The notes: generated by a model from the sequence alone, not told the origin. DNA of 64,000 nt from Profundicola sp964553105 (GCA_964553105.1 CAZKJO010000002.1:9365-73364); one strand, 5' to 3'; positions 1 to 8,533 are shown, counted from the stretch's first letter. Translations and numbers: made by a program.

Positions 1-1
1 T

Positions 2-100
2 GAAAAAGGAAACTGGATAAAAAGACGTAGCTATATATTGGAAAACGATGAAAGAAAACCTTACCAATTAATAGAAAGAAAGATTACTTATGATAAGTAA
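2..100 (+). CDS. C-terminal end of a hypothetical protein (partial)
   Basis: An open frame enters from the left edge and ends in TAA at 98-100, giving the last 32 residues. They include GNWIKR, then ILENDERKPYQ and a final ERKITYDK. This GNW...R...Y then ERxIxYD pattern is like the tails of Bacteroidota secreted or lipoprotein families with YD-type strands, but the fragment is too short to assign. It converges on the ribosomal cluster and shares the terminator at 183-212. Reading as a real gene end is moderately supported by composition only. Confidence 0.45.
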   Translation, partial: EKGNWIKRRSYILENDERKPYQLIERKITYDK

Positions 101-182
101 AAATTAAGTTGTGTTATGGAAACTATTAGGTCAGTTTTAATTAAAATAGTTAGTATCATTTGTCCTTAAAAATAGAAACAAA

Positions 183-212
183 AAAAGCGATTACTTTTTG
201 GTAATCGCTTTT
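183..212. terminator. Bidirectional intrinsic terminator after rplQ
   Basis: A perfect 12-bp inverted repeat (AAAAGCGATTAC at 183-194, GTAATCGCTTTT at 201-212) has a 6-base loop. It has A-rich sequence on the left and T-rich sequence on the right, so it can end transcription of the minus-strand alpha operon and of the plus-strand gene ending at 100. Confidence 0.85.
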
Positions 213-236
213 AATATATTTAAGAGAGAATATTAT

Positions 237-698
237 TTATTCTTCTTCGTTCTTAGCTGTTGTAGCTGCTGCAGCACTTTTGCTTCCTCCTCTACGGCTA
301 CGACGAGTTTTCTTACCTGCATCGTTTGGATTGTATATCTCGTTAAAGTCTACCAATTCGATCATGGCCATTTCAGCTCCGTCACCTTTTCTGAATCCAG
401 TTTTGATGATACGTGTATATCCTCCTGGTCTATTTGCAATTTTAGGTGCAACTTCTCTGAATAATTCAGAAACTGCTGTTTTGTCTTGTAAGTAACTAAA
501 TACCATACGACGAGAAGCCGTAGTATCGTTTTTACCTTTCGTCAATAACGGTTCTATATAAACTCTCAACGCTTTAGCTTTTGCTACTGTTGTGTTGATT
601 CTCTTATGCATTATAAGTGATGTTCCCATATTCGCCAACATTGCGCGTCTATGACCTTTTTGTCTACTTAAATGATTGAATTTCTTTCCGTGTCTCAT
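237..698 (-). CDS. rplQ: 50S ribosomal protein L17
   Basis: This is L17 of the large subunit, last gene of the alpha operon. The N-terminus MRHGKKFNHLSR and the following HRRAMLANMGTSLI match the family signature that contacts 23S rRNA. The protein has 153 residues against about 127 in E. coli; the extra length is a C-terminal tail rich in Lys, Arg, Ala and Glu (from about residue 128), as is common in Bacteroidota. It starts 6 bases after the rpoA stop and is followed by the terminator at 183-212. Confidence 0.97.
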   Translation of the reverse strand: MRHGKKFNHLSRQKGHRRAMLANMGTSLIMHKRINTTVAKAKALRVYIEPLLTKGKNDTTASRRMVFSYLQDKTAVSELFREVAPKIANRPGGYTRIIKTGFRKGDGAEMAMIELVDFNEIYNPNDAGKKTRRSRRGGSKSAAAATTAKNEEE

Positions 699-704
699 GA
701 TTTC

Positions 705-1697
705 TTATTCTACGTCTAATTTATATTTAGATATGTCCATACCAAAGCCTAAACCTTTGTTTCCGACTAATTCTTCTAATTCAGTTAAAGACTTCTTACC
801 GAAGTTTCTGAATTTCATTAGATCTCCTTTGGAATAAGACACTAATTCTCCTAATGTTTCTACTTCTGCTGCTTTCAAACAGTTTAATGCTCTTACTGAC
901 AAGTCAAGATCTACCAGTTTGGTTTTCAATAACTGACGCATGTGCAATGCTTCTTCGTCGTAAGTTTCACTTTGTGCTACTTCCTCAGCTTCTAACGTAA
1001 TTCTCTCATTAGAGAATAACATGAAGTGGTGGATTAATATTTTTGCTGCCTCTGTAAGCGCTTGTTGTGGGTGTATAGAACCATCAGTTTCGATGTTTAA
1101 AATCAACTTTTCGTAATCTGTTTTTTGTTCAACACGATAGTTATCGATATTGTACTTTACATTTTTGATAGGTGTAAAGATGGAGTCGATAGCTATTGTA
1201 CCTACAGGTGCATTTGCTTGTTTGTTGTCGTCAGCAGGAACATAACCTCTACCTTTTTCGATAGTTAAAGTCATATCTAGCTTAACAGATTTATCCATAT
1301 TGGCTATTACCAATTCTGGGTTTAAAACTTGAAAGCCTGAAATGAATTTACTTAAATCACCAGCTGTAAGTTGATTTTGTTTAGAAATGCTTACGTTAAC
1401 TGTTTCGGTTTCGGTATCTTCTATTTGTCTTTTGAATCTAACTTTCTTAAGATTCAATATAATTTCTGTTACGTCTTCTACGACACCTGTAATGGTTGAG
1501 AATTCGTGATCAACGCCTTCTATCTTAAGAGAAGAAAAAGCGAACCCCTCCAAAGAAGAAAGCAATACACGACGTAATGCATTCCCCACTGTCAAACCAT
1601 AGCCTGGTTCTAACGGGCGGAATTCGAACTCACCAGAAAACTGGTCAGCTTCTATTAAAACAACCTTATCAGGTTTTATAAAATTTAAAATAGCCAT
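705..1697 (-). CDS. rpoA: DNA-directed RNA polymerase alpha subunit
   Basis: RpoA (330 residues, usual length) nucleates RNA polymerase assembly. Residues about 1-235 form the dimerising N-terminal domain (LEPGYGLTVGNALRRVLLSS near residues 28-47). Residues about 255-325 form the C-terminal domain that contacts upstream DNA and activators, with DLSVRALNCLKAA near residue 264 carrying the DNA-binding Arg region, and the HhH-like FRNFGKKSLTELEE. It lies between rpsD (25-base gap) and rplQ (6-base gap), the standard alpha-operon order. Confidence 0.98.
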   Translation of the reverse strand: MAILNFIKPDKVVLIEADQFSGEFEFRPLEPGYGLTVGNALRRVLLSSLEGFAFSSLKIEGVDHEFSTITGVVEDVTEIILNLKKVRFKRQIEDTETETVNVSISKQNQLTAGDLSKFISGFQVLNPELVIANMDKSVKLDMTLTIEKGRGYVPADDNKQANAPVGTIAIDSIFTPIKNVKYNIDNYRVEQKTDYEKLILNIETDGSIHPQQALTEAAKILIHHFMLFSNERITLEAEEVAQSETYDEEALHMRQLLKTKLVDLDLSVRALNCLKAAEVETLGELVSYSKGDLMKFRNFGKKSLTELEELVGNKGLGFGMDISKYKLDVE

Positions 1698-1722
1698 ATA
1701 TTGAAAAGATATTTTTGGGTTA

Positions 1723-2325
1723 TTATTTAGAGTAAAGCTCGACGATCAATTGCTCCTTGATGTCTTCTGGGATTTGAATTCTCTCAGGAATAGCCTGAAA
1801 AGTTCCAGATTTGGTTGCTTCGTTCCATGTTAACCACTCATAATCATTTCTATGTAATAAAGACTCTTCTATTGTGTTTAACGACTTAGACTTTTCGCGA
1901 ACAGCTACTACATCTCCTTCGTTTAATTGGTAAGAAGGAATATTTACTATCTCCCCGTTAACGGTTACGTGCTTGTGTGATACTAATTGACGTGCTGCAG
2001 GACGAGAAGGTGCTATACCAAGGCGGTAAACTACGTTATCAAGTCTTCTTTCACATAATTGTAATAGTACTTCACCAGTAATTCCTTTAGCTCTTGTAGA
2101 AGCTTTATACATGTTAGAGAATTGACGCTCTAATATACCGTAAGTATACTTAGCTTTTTGTTTCTCCATCAATTGCATAGAATACTCTGATTTCTTTCCA
2201 CGACGACGGTTTGGTCCGTGCTGTCCTGGAGGATACTTTCTTCTCTCGAAAGATTTGTCATCACCGTAAATTGCTTTACCGAATTTACGGGCTATTTTTG
2301 TTTTAGGTCCTGTATATCTTGCCAT
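1723..2325 (-). CDS. rpsD: 30S ribosomal protein S4
   Basis: S4 is a primary 16S rRNA binder that starts 30S assembly. The 200 residues begin MARYTGPKTKIARKFG and carry the S4 RNA-binding domain from about residue 90 (CERRLDNVVYRLG, then RPAARQLVSHKHVTVNG). There is only one Cys in that area and no N-terminal four-Cys cluster, so this is the zinc-free form. In many bacteria S4 represses the alpha operon; no such site was identified here. It lies 42 bases after rpsK and before rpoA. Confidence 0.97.
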   Translation of the reverse strand: MARYTGPKTKIARKFGKAIYGDDKSFERRKYPPGQHGPNRRRGKKSEYSMQLMEKQKAKYTYGILERQFSNMYKASTRAKGITGEVLLQLCERRLDNVVYRLGIAPSRPAARQLVSHKHVTVNGEIVNIPSYQLNEGDVVAVREKSKSLNTIEESLLHRNDYEWLTWNEATKSGTFQAIPERIQIPEDIKEQLIVELYSK

Positions 2326-2367
2326 AATGTTTTATATTTTAAGGATTAGAATTTTAAGAATTTAAAA

Positions 2368-2772
2368 TTAAACTCTTCTTCTTTTGGGAGGTCTACATCC
2401 GTTGTGTGGAAGTGGCGTAACATCTACGATCTCACTTACTTCGATTCCTGAATTGTGGATAGCGCGAATCGCTGACTCTCTACCAGTTCCAGGCCCTTTA
2501 ACGAATACTTTCACTCTTCTTAATCCCGCTTCGAAAGCTACTTGAGCACAATCCTCAGCCGCAACTTGAGCAGCATAAGGTGTGTTCTTCTTAGATCCTC
2601 TAAAGCCCATTTTACCGGCAGATGACCAAGAGATAACTTCTCCTTTTTTATTAGTTAGAGATATAATTACATTATTGAATGTCGCTTGAACGTGAGCTTC
2701 CCCGTTAGCTTCTACCTTAACGTTACGCTTTTTAGCTTTTGCCTTAGCACCTTTCTGTTGTTTCTTTGCCAT
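2368..2772 (-). CDS. rpsK: 30S ribosomal protein S11
   Basis: S11 forms part of the 30S platform near the mRNA exit. The 134-residue protein has a basic N-terminal tail (KKQQKGAKAKAKKR) and the core motifs HVQATFNNVIISLT, GFRGSKKNTPYAAQ and the C-terminal THNGCRPPKRRRV-type end (here PLPHNGCRPPKRRRV). Order rpsM-rpsK-rpsD is canonical, with an 11-base gap to rpsM. Confidence 0.98.
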   Translation of the reverse strand: MAKKQQKGAKAKAKKRNVKVEANGEAHVQATFNNVIISLTNKKGEVISWSSAGKMGFRGSKKNTPYAAQVAAEDCAQVAFEAGLRRVKVFVKGPGTGRESAIRAIHNSGIEVSEIVDVTPLPHNGCRPPKRRRV

Positions 2773-2783
2773 AGCTAATTAAA

Positions 2784-3161
2784 TTATTTAGTTGCTTTTT
2801 TCTTGTTAGCAACAGTTTTTCTTTTTCCTTTACGTGTACGTGAATTGTTCTTGGTTCTCTGACCTCTCAAAGGTAAACCTAAACGATGACGAATCCCTCT
2901 TTGACTACCAATGTCCATAAGACGTTTGATGTTTAATTGAGTTTCTGAACGCAATTCCCCTTCTACTTTGTAAGTTTCTGATAATGCCTTTCTGATACCA
3001 TTGATATCATCATCATCCCAATCATTAACTTTTTTACTTTCGTCAACGCCAGCTTTTTCAAGAATTTTTTCTGCTGTGCTTCTTCCGATACCATAGATGT
3101 AAGTTAAACCTATTACACCTCTTTTATTCTTTGGTAAATCTACTCCTGCTATACGTGCCAT
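2784..3161 (-). CDS. rpsM: 30S ribosomal protein S13
   Basis: S13 sits in the 30S head and contacts tRNA and bridge B1. The 125-residue protein starts MARIAGVDLPKNKR, contains the helix-two-turns-helix segment TYIYGIGRSTAEKILEKAGV and the conserved RHRLGLPLRGQRTKNNSRTRKG, and ends in a Lys-rich tail somewhat longer than in E. coli (118 residues). It lies 12 bases after rpmJ. Confidence 0.98.
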   Translation of the reverse strand: MARIAGVDLPKNKRGVIGLTYIYGIGRSTAEKILEKAGVDESKKVNDWDDDDINGIRKALSETYKVEGELRSETQLNIKRLMDIGSQRGIRHRLGLPLRGQRTKNNSRTRKGKRKTVANKKKATK

Positions 3162-3173
3162 AATTTTCTTGAA

Positions 3174-3290
3174 TTAACCTTGACGTTGTTTAAATTTCGG
3201 GTTTTTTTTGTTGATCACATATAAGCGACCATTTCTACGAACGATTTTGCAATCCGCACTACGTTTCTTAATAGATGCTCTAACTTTCAT
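3174..3290 (-). CDS. rpmJ: 50S ribosomal protein L36
   Basis: A 38-codon gene encodes MKVRASIKKR...CKIVRRNGRLYVINKKNPKFKQRQG. Length and the RRNGR/NPKFKQRQG end are typical of L36. Only one Cys (in DCK) is present and the usual four-ligand zinc knuckle is missing, so this is the zinc-independent type. It lies between infA and rpsM as in most bacteria. Confidence 0.95.
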   Translation of the reverse strand: MKVRASIKKRSADCKIVRRNGRLYVINKKNPKFKQRQG

Positions 3291-3340
3291 TTTAATGTTT
3301 TTTATATACTCCGATCTCCTTTTTGAAGACCTTCTAATTA

Positions 3341-3556
3341 TTAATATCTGTAGGTAATTCTACCTTTTGTTAAATCGTATGGTGACATTTCCATTTTTAC
3401 TTTGTCACCTGGTAATAACTTAATATAGTGCATTCTCATCTTACCAGAGATATGCGCTGTTACTACGTGATTGTTCTCTAATTCTACACGGAACATTGCA
3501 TTTGATAATGCTTCTATAATTGTTCCGTCTTGTTCGATATGTTTTTGTTTAGCCAT
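3341..3556 (-). CDS. infA: Translation initiation factor IF-1
   Basis: IF-1 binds the 30S A site during initiation. The 71 residues form a single S1-like OB fold: MAKQKHIEQDGTIIEALSNAMFRVELENNH..., then GKMRMHYIKLLPGDKVKMEMSPYDLTKGRITYRY split over two lines of the family signature. Length matches the family (71-72). It is placed between secY (20-base gap) and rpmJ (50-base gap). Confidence 0.98.
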   Translation of the reverse strand: MAKQKHIEQDGTIIEALSNAMFRVELENNHVVTAHISGKMRMHYIKLLPGDKVKMEMSPYDLTKGRITYRY

Positions 3557-3576
3557 AGTCTTATTAGGTACAGATT

Positions 3577-4947
3577 TTATGCCATTTTTTTACTTACCCT
3601 ATCTGTCTGCATCATACCATCATAATGGTGATTCAACAAGTAAGTATTGATTTGCTGCATTGTATCTAATGTTACACCTACCAAAATCAATAGAGATGTA
3701 CCTCCAAAGAAGTACGAAAATCCAGCTCCAACGCCTAACTTATATACAATCGCCGGTAAAATTGCCAGCAAAGCTAAGAAAATTGCGCCAGGTAACGTAA
3801 TTTTTGATAAAATGTCATCTAAAAAGTTTGCCGTATCTTTACCAGGTTTTACCCTAGGGATAATTCCGCCATTTCTTCTTAAATCTTCTGCCATTTGGTT
3901 AACTGGAATAGTTACAGCAGTATAAAAGAATGTAAATAATACAACTAAAATACCGAAGATAACTGAATACCAAAGACTAAATGGATCGCCTAAACTTTGG
4001 AAAAATCCTGGAACTTTTCCTTCCTCATAAATTAAGCCGGCTAAAACACCTGGTAAAAACATAATTGCTTGCGCAAAAATGATTGGCATTACACCAGCAG
4101 CGTTTACTTTTAAAGGAATATATTGTCTAACTGTATTAGTAAATGTTTTCATGAAGTTACTACTTCCACCTTGTGCTCTACCCACATATTGTACTGGTAC
4201 TTGGCGAACTGCCATTACTAATACCACACATGCTAAAATACAAAGCAAGAATCCTACTACTTCGAATAAAACAAAAATACCAGGTTGTGTTGTAATCTCA
4301 GAGAAAAAAGCATTAGGCAAGTCAGCCATAATACCAATCATAATCAATAAGGAAATACCATTTCCTATACCTTTATCTGTAATTTTCTCTCCTAACCACA
4401 TAGCAAACATAGTACCTGTCACTAGTAATATAGTAGATGGGAACCAGAACCAGAAACTAGCTGGATTGATAACATATGCTGCAGATATAGCAGGATCTGA
4501 ATAAGGTAAGAAGTAGTTAGTTACTGATGTAAGATAAGCTGGAGCTTGAACCAAACAAATTGCAATTGTTAGATAACGTGTAATTTGTGTAACCTTCTTA
4601 CGACCAGATTCTCCTTCTTTTTGTAGCTTCTGTAGATATGGCAGTGCCAACCCCATCAGCTGAATTACAATACTAGCGGAAATATAGGGCATAATACCCA
4701 AGGCTAGGATAGATGCTCTAGAAAAACCACCTCCGGTGAATGCATTCAAAAGCCCCAAAATCCCGGTTTCCTGACCCGAACCTCTAGCGCTTAAAACGTT
4801 ATGATCTATTTCGCTCAAGTCGATTCCGGGTAAAGGTATATAAGAACCAAATCTGTATACTAATAGCATAGCTAAAGTAAACAGAATTTTGTTTCTCAAC
4901 TCTTCGATTGCCCAGATGTTTTTTAGTGTATCAAAAAAGCCTTTCAT
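3577..4947 (-). CDS. secY: Protein translocase subunit SecY
   Basis: SecY is the pore of the Sec translocon in the inner membrane. The 456-residue protein shows about ten hydrophobic segments, an N-terminal amphipathic start (MKGFFDTLKNIWAIEELRNK), the plug-side GSYIPLPGID, and the conserved GIGNGISLLI near residue 200. The loop with RRNGGIIPRVKPGK near residue 360 is the usual cytosolic ribosome-contact region. Its partner secG is in this window at 31811. Position after rplO is canonical; no adk or map follows, which is normal for flavobacteria. Confidence 0.98.
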   Translation of the reverse strand: MKGFFDTLKNIWAIEELRNKILFTLAMLLVYRFGSYIPLPGIDLSEIDHNVLSARGSGQETGILGLLNAFTGGGFSRASILALGIMPYISASIVIQLMGLALPYLQKLQKEGESGRKKVTQITRYLTIAICLVQAPAYLTSVTNYFLPYSDPAISAAYVINPASFWFWFPSTILLVTGTMFAMWLGEKITDKGIGNGISLLIMIGIMADLPNAFFSEITTQPGIFVLFEVVGFLLCILACVVLVMAVRQVPVQYVGRAQGGSSNFMKTFTNTVRQYIPLKVNAAGVMPIIFAQAIMFLPGVLAGLIYEEGKVPGFFQSLGDPFSLWYSVIFGILVVLFTFFYTAVTIPVNQMAEDLRRNGGIIPRVKPGKDTANFLDDILSKITLPGAIFLALLAILPAIVYKLGVGAGFSYFFGGTSLLILVGVTLDTMQQINTYLLNHHYDGMMQTDRVSKKMA

Positions 4948-4959
4948 CCAAATATAATA

Positions 4960-5409
4960 TTAAATAGTTTGTGCCTTACCACCGGCTTTTTCGATAGCCT
5001 CTTGTGCCGTTTTGGTAAACTTGTCTGCAACTACGGTAACTGATGCTGTTAACTCACCTCTACCTAGAATTTTTACTAAATCCTTTTTAGATGCCAATCC
5101 GAATTGTACGAATGTTTCTTTATTAATCTCACCAGACAAGCCTTTGTCTTCAATTAATGTTTGAATAGTATCTAAATTGATTCCTGTATATTCTTTTCTA
5201 TTGATGTTCGTGAAACCAAATTTAGGTACACGTCTCTGTAATGGCATTTGACCACCTTCGAAACCAATTTTTCTTGAATACCCTGAACGAGATTTCGCCC
5301 CTTTGTGTCCACGACCAGATGTACCAGCGTTTCCTGAAGCCTCACCTCTACCTTTACGGTATTTCCCTTTTACTGAACCTTTCGCAGGTCTTAAATTACT
5401 TAATTTCAT
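4960..5409 (-). CDS. rplO: 50S ribosomal protein L15
   Basis: L15 is a late-assembly large-subunit protein. The 149 residues begin MKLSNLRPAKGSVKGKYRKG, followed by the Gly/Arg-rich extension GRGHKGAKSRSGYSR that penetrates 23S rRNA, and FEGGQMPLQRRVPKFGF. Length is close to that of E. coli (144). It lies 18 bases after rpmD and 12 before secY. Confidence 0.98.
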   Translation of the reverse strand: MKLSNLRPAKGSVKGKYRKGRGEASGNAGTSGRGHKGAKSRSGYSRKIGFEGGQMPLQRRVPKFGFTNINRKEYTGINLDTIQTLIEDKGLSGEINKETFVQFGLASKKDLVKILGRGELTASVTVVADKFTKTAQEAIEKAGGKAQTI

Positions 5410-5427
5410 TCCTTACTATTTTTTAGG

Positions 5428-5607
5428 TTAAGCTTTTTCAACTTTAACCATATGGCTAACTTTCTCAATCATCCCCATTATCTCAGGAGTGTCGTTGTGT
5501 TCAACCGTTTGATTTAACTTTCTAAAACCTAAAGCCTCTAATGTAGCTTTTTGTCTTTTAGTGCGGTTGATCGAACTTTTAACCTGTGTTACTTTTATCT
5601 TTGCCAT
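5428..5607 (-). CDS. rpmD: 50S ribosomal protein L30
   Basis: A 59-codon gene starts MAKIKVTQVKSSINRTKRQK, continues ATLEALGFRKLNQTVEHNDT and ends MIEKVSHMVKVEKA. The L30 signature (SxIxR...Q..TL.ALG.RK..) and length fit. It sits between rpsE (9-base gap) and rplO in standard spc order. Confidence 0.95.
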   Translation of the reverse strand: MAKIKVTQVKSSINRTKRQKATLEALGFRKLNQTVEHNDTPEIMGMIEKVSHMVKVEKA

Positions 5608-5616
5608 GTCTTTTTA

Positions 5617-6138
5617 TTAACCTTTTAAAACTTTACTTACAGGTATACCTCTTAATCTAGAGATTTCATTCACACTTCTCATACTCAATAAAGCTTTCAT
5701 TGTTGCCTTAACAACATTGTGTGGGTTAGAAGATCCTTTAGATTTAGATAGTACGTCTTGAATACCAACTGACTCTAATACGGCACGAACTGCACCTCCA
5801 GCAATCAATCCTGTACCTTCTGAAGCTGGTCTCATAAAGATTTGAGCTCCTGAATATCTAGATTCTTGATTATGAGGAATTGTATGCCCGTCTAATGGGA
5901 TTCTTACTAAATTTTTCTTAGCATCTTCAATTGCTTTTTGAATTGCAGTAGCAACGTCTTTAGATTTCCCTAAACCGTATCCTACTACTCCTTTTTCGTC
6001 TCCTACCACTACAATAGCAGAGAATCCAAAAGTTCTACCTCCTTTTGTTACTTTAGTAACACGTTGAACACCTACTAGTCTATCAACTAATTCTAAACCT
6101 CCTGGTTTAACTTTTTCTATATTATTGAATCCTAACAT
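5617..6138 (-). CDS. rpsE: 30S ribosomal protein S5
   Basis: S5 helps decoding accuracy at the mRNA entry site. The 173-residue protein contains the N-terminal dsRBD-like S5 domain with RVTKVTKGGRTFGFSAIVVVGD and GYGLGKSKDVATAIQKA, and the C-terminal domain with GTGLIAGGAVRAVLESVGI and KGSSNPHNVVKATMKAL. Its length is close to E. coli (167). It lies 9 bases after rplR. Confidence 0.98.
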   Translation of the reverse strand: MLGFNNIEKVKPGGLELVDRLVGVQRVTKVTKGGRTFGFSAIVVVGDEKGVVGYGLGKSKDVATAIQKAIEDAKKNLVRIPLDGHTIPHNQESRYSGAQIFMRPASEGTGLIAGGAVRAVLESVGIQDVLSKSKGSSNPHNVVKATMKALLSMRSVNEISRLRGIPVSKVLKG

Positions 6139-6147
6139 AATCTGTTT

Positions 6148-6504
6148 TTAGAACTTTAATCCTCCTTCTCTAGCGCCTTTAGCTAACGCTTCTATTCTAC
6201 CATGATAAATAAACCCGTTTCTGTCGAAAATCACATTCTCGATTCCAGCTGCTTTTGCTTTTTCGGCAACCTTCTTACCTACGATTGTAGATATTTCAGA
6301 TTTGGTACCTTTAGTTCCAGCTATATCATTCTCTCTGGAAGAAGCTGATGCTAAAGTAACACCATTAATATCGTCTATAATTTGAGCATATATCTCTTTG
6401 TTAGATCTATATACAGATAAACGTGGACGTTCTGGTGTTCCTTGAATGTTCTTACGAACACGACGTTTAATTTTTAATCTCTTTTCCGTTTTATCTAGTG
6501 CCAT
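6148..6504 (-). CDS. rplR: 50S ribosomal protein L18
   Basis: L18 binds 5S rRNA in the central protuberance with L5. The 118-residue protein has a basic start (RLKIKRRVRKNIQGTPERPRL), the SVYRSNKEIYAQIIDD segment and the C-terminal FDRNGFIYHGRIEALAKGAREGGLKF core, as in the family. It lies 14 bases after rplF. Confidence 0.98.
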   Translation of the reverse strand: MALDKTEKRLKIKRRVRKNIQGTPERPRLSVYRSNKEIYAQIIDDINGVTLASASSRENDIAGTKGTKSEISTIVGKKVAEKAKAAGIENVIFDRNGFIYHGRIEALAKGAREGGLKF

Positions 6505-6518
6505 AATTGTAATTTTTA

Positions 6519-7064
6519 TTATGCAGACTTACCTGCTTTACGTCTTAAGATTTCTCCAACAAACTTAACTCCTTTTCCTTTGTATGGTTCTGGCTTACGG
6601 AAACTTCTAATTTTCGCAGCGATATTACCGACCAATTGTTTGTCGTAAGAAGACAACTTGATGATTGGATTTTTACCTTTTTCAGAAATAGTTTCAACTG
6701 TTACTTCTTCTGGTAATTGCATAACGATGTTATGTGAGAAACCTAAGGATAAATCTAATCTTTGACCTTGATTAGAGGCACGATAACCTACTCCTACAAG
6801 CTCTAACTCCTTAGTCCATCCTTTATCTAGACCTTCTACCATGTTATTGATAAGCGCTCTATATAAACCATGTAAAGCTTTATCTTCTTTACTATCTGAT
6901 GGTCTTTCTACGGATAAAACTCCATCATCGATGGTTACGTTAAATCCTTCTCTTAATTCTTGTTTTAATTCTGCTTTACTACCCTTTACTGTAACTACAT
7001 TGTCTTTAACATCGACATTGATGTTAGCAGGTATGGTAATAGTTGCTAGCCCTATTCTTGACAT
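6519..7064 (-). CDS. rplF: 50S ribosomal protein L6
   Basis: L6 lies near the factor-binding site of the 50S. The chosen start (ATG at 7064) gives MSRIGLATITIPANINVDVKD, the family N-terminus, and 181 residues against 177 in E. coli. The frame is open upstream to an ATG at 7112, but that start would overlap rpsH by 29 bases and add a non-homologous leader. The C-terminal KPEPYKGKGVKFVGEILRRKAGK motif is present. Confidence 0.96.
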   Translation of the reverse strand: MSRIGLATITIPANINVDVKDNVVTVKGSKAELKQELREGFNVTIDDGVLSVERPSDSKEDKALHGLYRALINNMVEGLDKGWTKELELVGVGYRASNQGQRLDLSLGFSHNIVMQLPEEVTVETISEKGKNPIIKLSSYDKQLVGNIAAKIRSFRKPEPYKGKGVKFVGEILRRKAGKSA

Positions 7065-7083
7065 TGATTCTTGCTTTAGTTGA

Positions 7084-7485
7084 TTAATATACGTAACACA
7101 AAACTTCGCCACCTACGTTTTCCTGACGCGCTTGCTTATCTGTCATTACACCATGCGAAGTAGAGACAATTGCTACTCCTAGTCCGTTCAATACCCTTGG
7201 CAACTCACCTGCACCGGCATACTTACGTAAGCCTGGCTTTGAAGCTCTTTCGATTTTGCGAATTGCGGGAGTTTTGGTCTTTTTATCATATTTCAAGGCG
7301 ATCTTGATTGTACCTTGATGACCGTTATCATCCTCAAACTTATAGTTCAGGATGTAACCTTGTTCAAAAAGAATTTTGGTAATATTCTTTTTTAAATTAG
7401 ATGCAGGAATCTCCACCAATTTGTGGCCTGCCATCATAGCATTTCTAATGCGTGTTAAAAAATCAGAAATTGGATCTGTGTGCAT
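7084..7485 (-). CDS. rpsH: 30S ribosomal protein S8
   Basis: S8 binds 16S rRNA helix 21 and, in E. coli, represses the spc operon. The 133-residue protein starts MHTDPISDFLTRIRNAMMAGH and carries the C-terminal RVLNGLGVAIVSTSHGVMTDKQA segment. Here it is the first gene of its transcript: rpsN lies 1.1 kb upstream beyond a terminator and a broken lipoprotein gene, and a full promoter is found at 7592-7622. Confidence 0.97.
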   Translation of the reverse strand: MHTDPISDFLTRIRNAMMAGHKLVEIPASNLKKNITKILFEQGYILNYKFEDDNGHQGTIKIALKYDKKTKTPAIRKIERASKPGLRKYAGAGELPRVLNGLGVAIVSTSHGVMTDKQARQENVGGEVLCYVY

Positions 7486-7591
7486 ATAATGGTTTATTTT
7501 AGAGTATAGTAGCCAAAATACTACTACTTTTAAACTTAAACTTATTTTAACTCAATGGTAATGTTTCTATAGACTTACGCATTAAGGGATG

Positions 7592-7622
7592 CAAATGTAG
7601 GAATAAATTCTGAAACAGCAAA
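7592..7622 (-). promoter_or_regulatory. Promoter for rpsH and the second half of the ribosomal cluster
   Basis: On the minus strand TTTG (7622-7619), 19 bases, then TACATTTG (7599-7592) match the Bacteroidota consensus TTTG-N19-TAnnTTTG at every fixed position. Predicted start is near 7585, about 100 bases before rpsH. It would drive rpsH through rplQ independently of the upstream S10 genes. Confidence 0.75.
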
Positions 7623-7742
7623 CAATATCAGGAAATTATGTTTAAAGATTTGTGGGTAGGTTTGCTTCTAAGGTACTAAATGCGCAAAAGAGAAAAACTG
7701 CGTTTGATTTGAAATGAATAAATAAAAAGTAAAATACCAAGA

Positions 7743-8264
7743 TCAATTATCAAAATTTCCATTGGTAATACGCAACGTCTGGCTTGGATTGTCTTGCCGA
7801 TATACCGTAAACTCAAATGTTCCGACTATATTATCATCAGAATATTCCTCTAAAGTTATAGTTCTTGAACCTGGCTTGGAAATAAATAAATGATTATTTC
7901 TACTTACGATAGCATGGGTGATATCTCTTGTATCACTTCCCGGTAATAATCCATCGCTTTCCTCTAAATTAAAAGTGCCAACCTGAGGACCATTGATATT
8001 AAAATAGATAGTGTATTCCCTATAATCTCGTGCCATTACATAGAACCAATCACTTCCATTTATGAAAGACATACCGTTATTACTAGGCATTACTCCGCCG
8101 GAAGAACGTCTGGGTAAAAACAAATTACCATTAATAAATCATGAATACGTATGGTTGCCCGTAGGGATTTCTACTTGGGTTTCATTGCATGCATTAAATA
8201 TGGGCAATGAACAGAATACAATTAGTATATAATAAATTTTTATAAGGTCTATTTTTCTTAACAA
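7743..8264 (-). pseudogene. Lipoprotein gene inside the ribosomal cluster, stopped by an in-frame TGA
   Basis: Read from a TTG at 8264, the frame encodes a signal peptide with a hydrophobic core (IYYILIVFCSLPIFNAC) and a lipobox Cys at codon 26. It runs to codon 41 (GNHTYS), meets TGA at 8141-8139 (codon 42), then continues in the same frame (FINGNLFLPRRSSGG) to its own TGA at 7743, total 174 codons. The residue expected at the stop fits Trp (TGG to TGA). No ATG start is available, so the start may be lost too. The body is like small Bacteroidota beta-rich lipoproteins of unknown function. A base-calling error is possible. Confidence 0.7.
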
Positions 8265-8281
8265 ATAATATAAAAATGTAA

Positions 8282-8498
8282 TAGATTCGTTTTAATTGCC
8301 AACTAATATATAGTAAAAAATTACAATTTTTATGGTTATACTAATTTTTTAACAAAATTCTCCTATAAAAATTCATCAATTGATCTCAAATTATTAAAGC
8401 ACTTTTAAATGAACTATATCAAATTTCTCATCCTATATAATCCACTCATGCATTAATCTTTCGATTAATCCCAACACGAAAAATTCAATAGATAACAA
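8282..8498. other. AT-rich spacer between the broken lipoprotein gene and the rpsN terminator
   Basis: No convincing gene, RNA or complete promoter was seen in these roughly 220 bases. Together with 7486-7742 (which holds the rpsH promoter) and the broken lipoprotein gene it makes up the 1.1-kb interruption of the ribosomal operon. Confidence 0.5.
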
Positions 8499-8533
8499 AC
8501 AAAAAAAAATCCAAATTCATTGAACTTGGATTT
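8499..8533 (-). terminator. Intrinsic terminator after rpsN
   Basis: On the minus strand an 8-bp stem (AAATCCAA at 8507-8514 pairing with TTGGATTT at 8526-8533), extended inside by TTC/GAA across one mismatch, is followed by a run of nine T (8509-8501 as A on the plus strand). It lies 42 bases after the rpsN stop and should end the upstream S10-spc transcript. Confidence 0.85.

Noticed and set aside
198..495. Plus-strand open frames over rplQ
   Set aside because: They are antisense to a certain ribosomal gene and look like shadows of its codon use.
8139..8141. TGA read as Trp or selenocysteine in the inserted lipoprotein gene
   Set aside because: TGA is used as a normal stop in this window (59926-59928, and the same gene's own end at 7743-7745), and no selenocysteine-type hairpin was seen after it.
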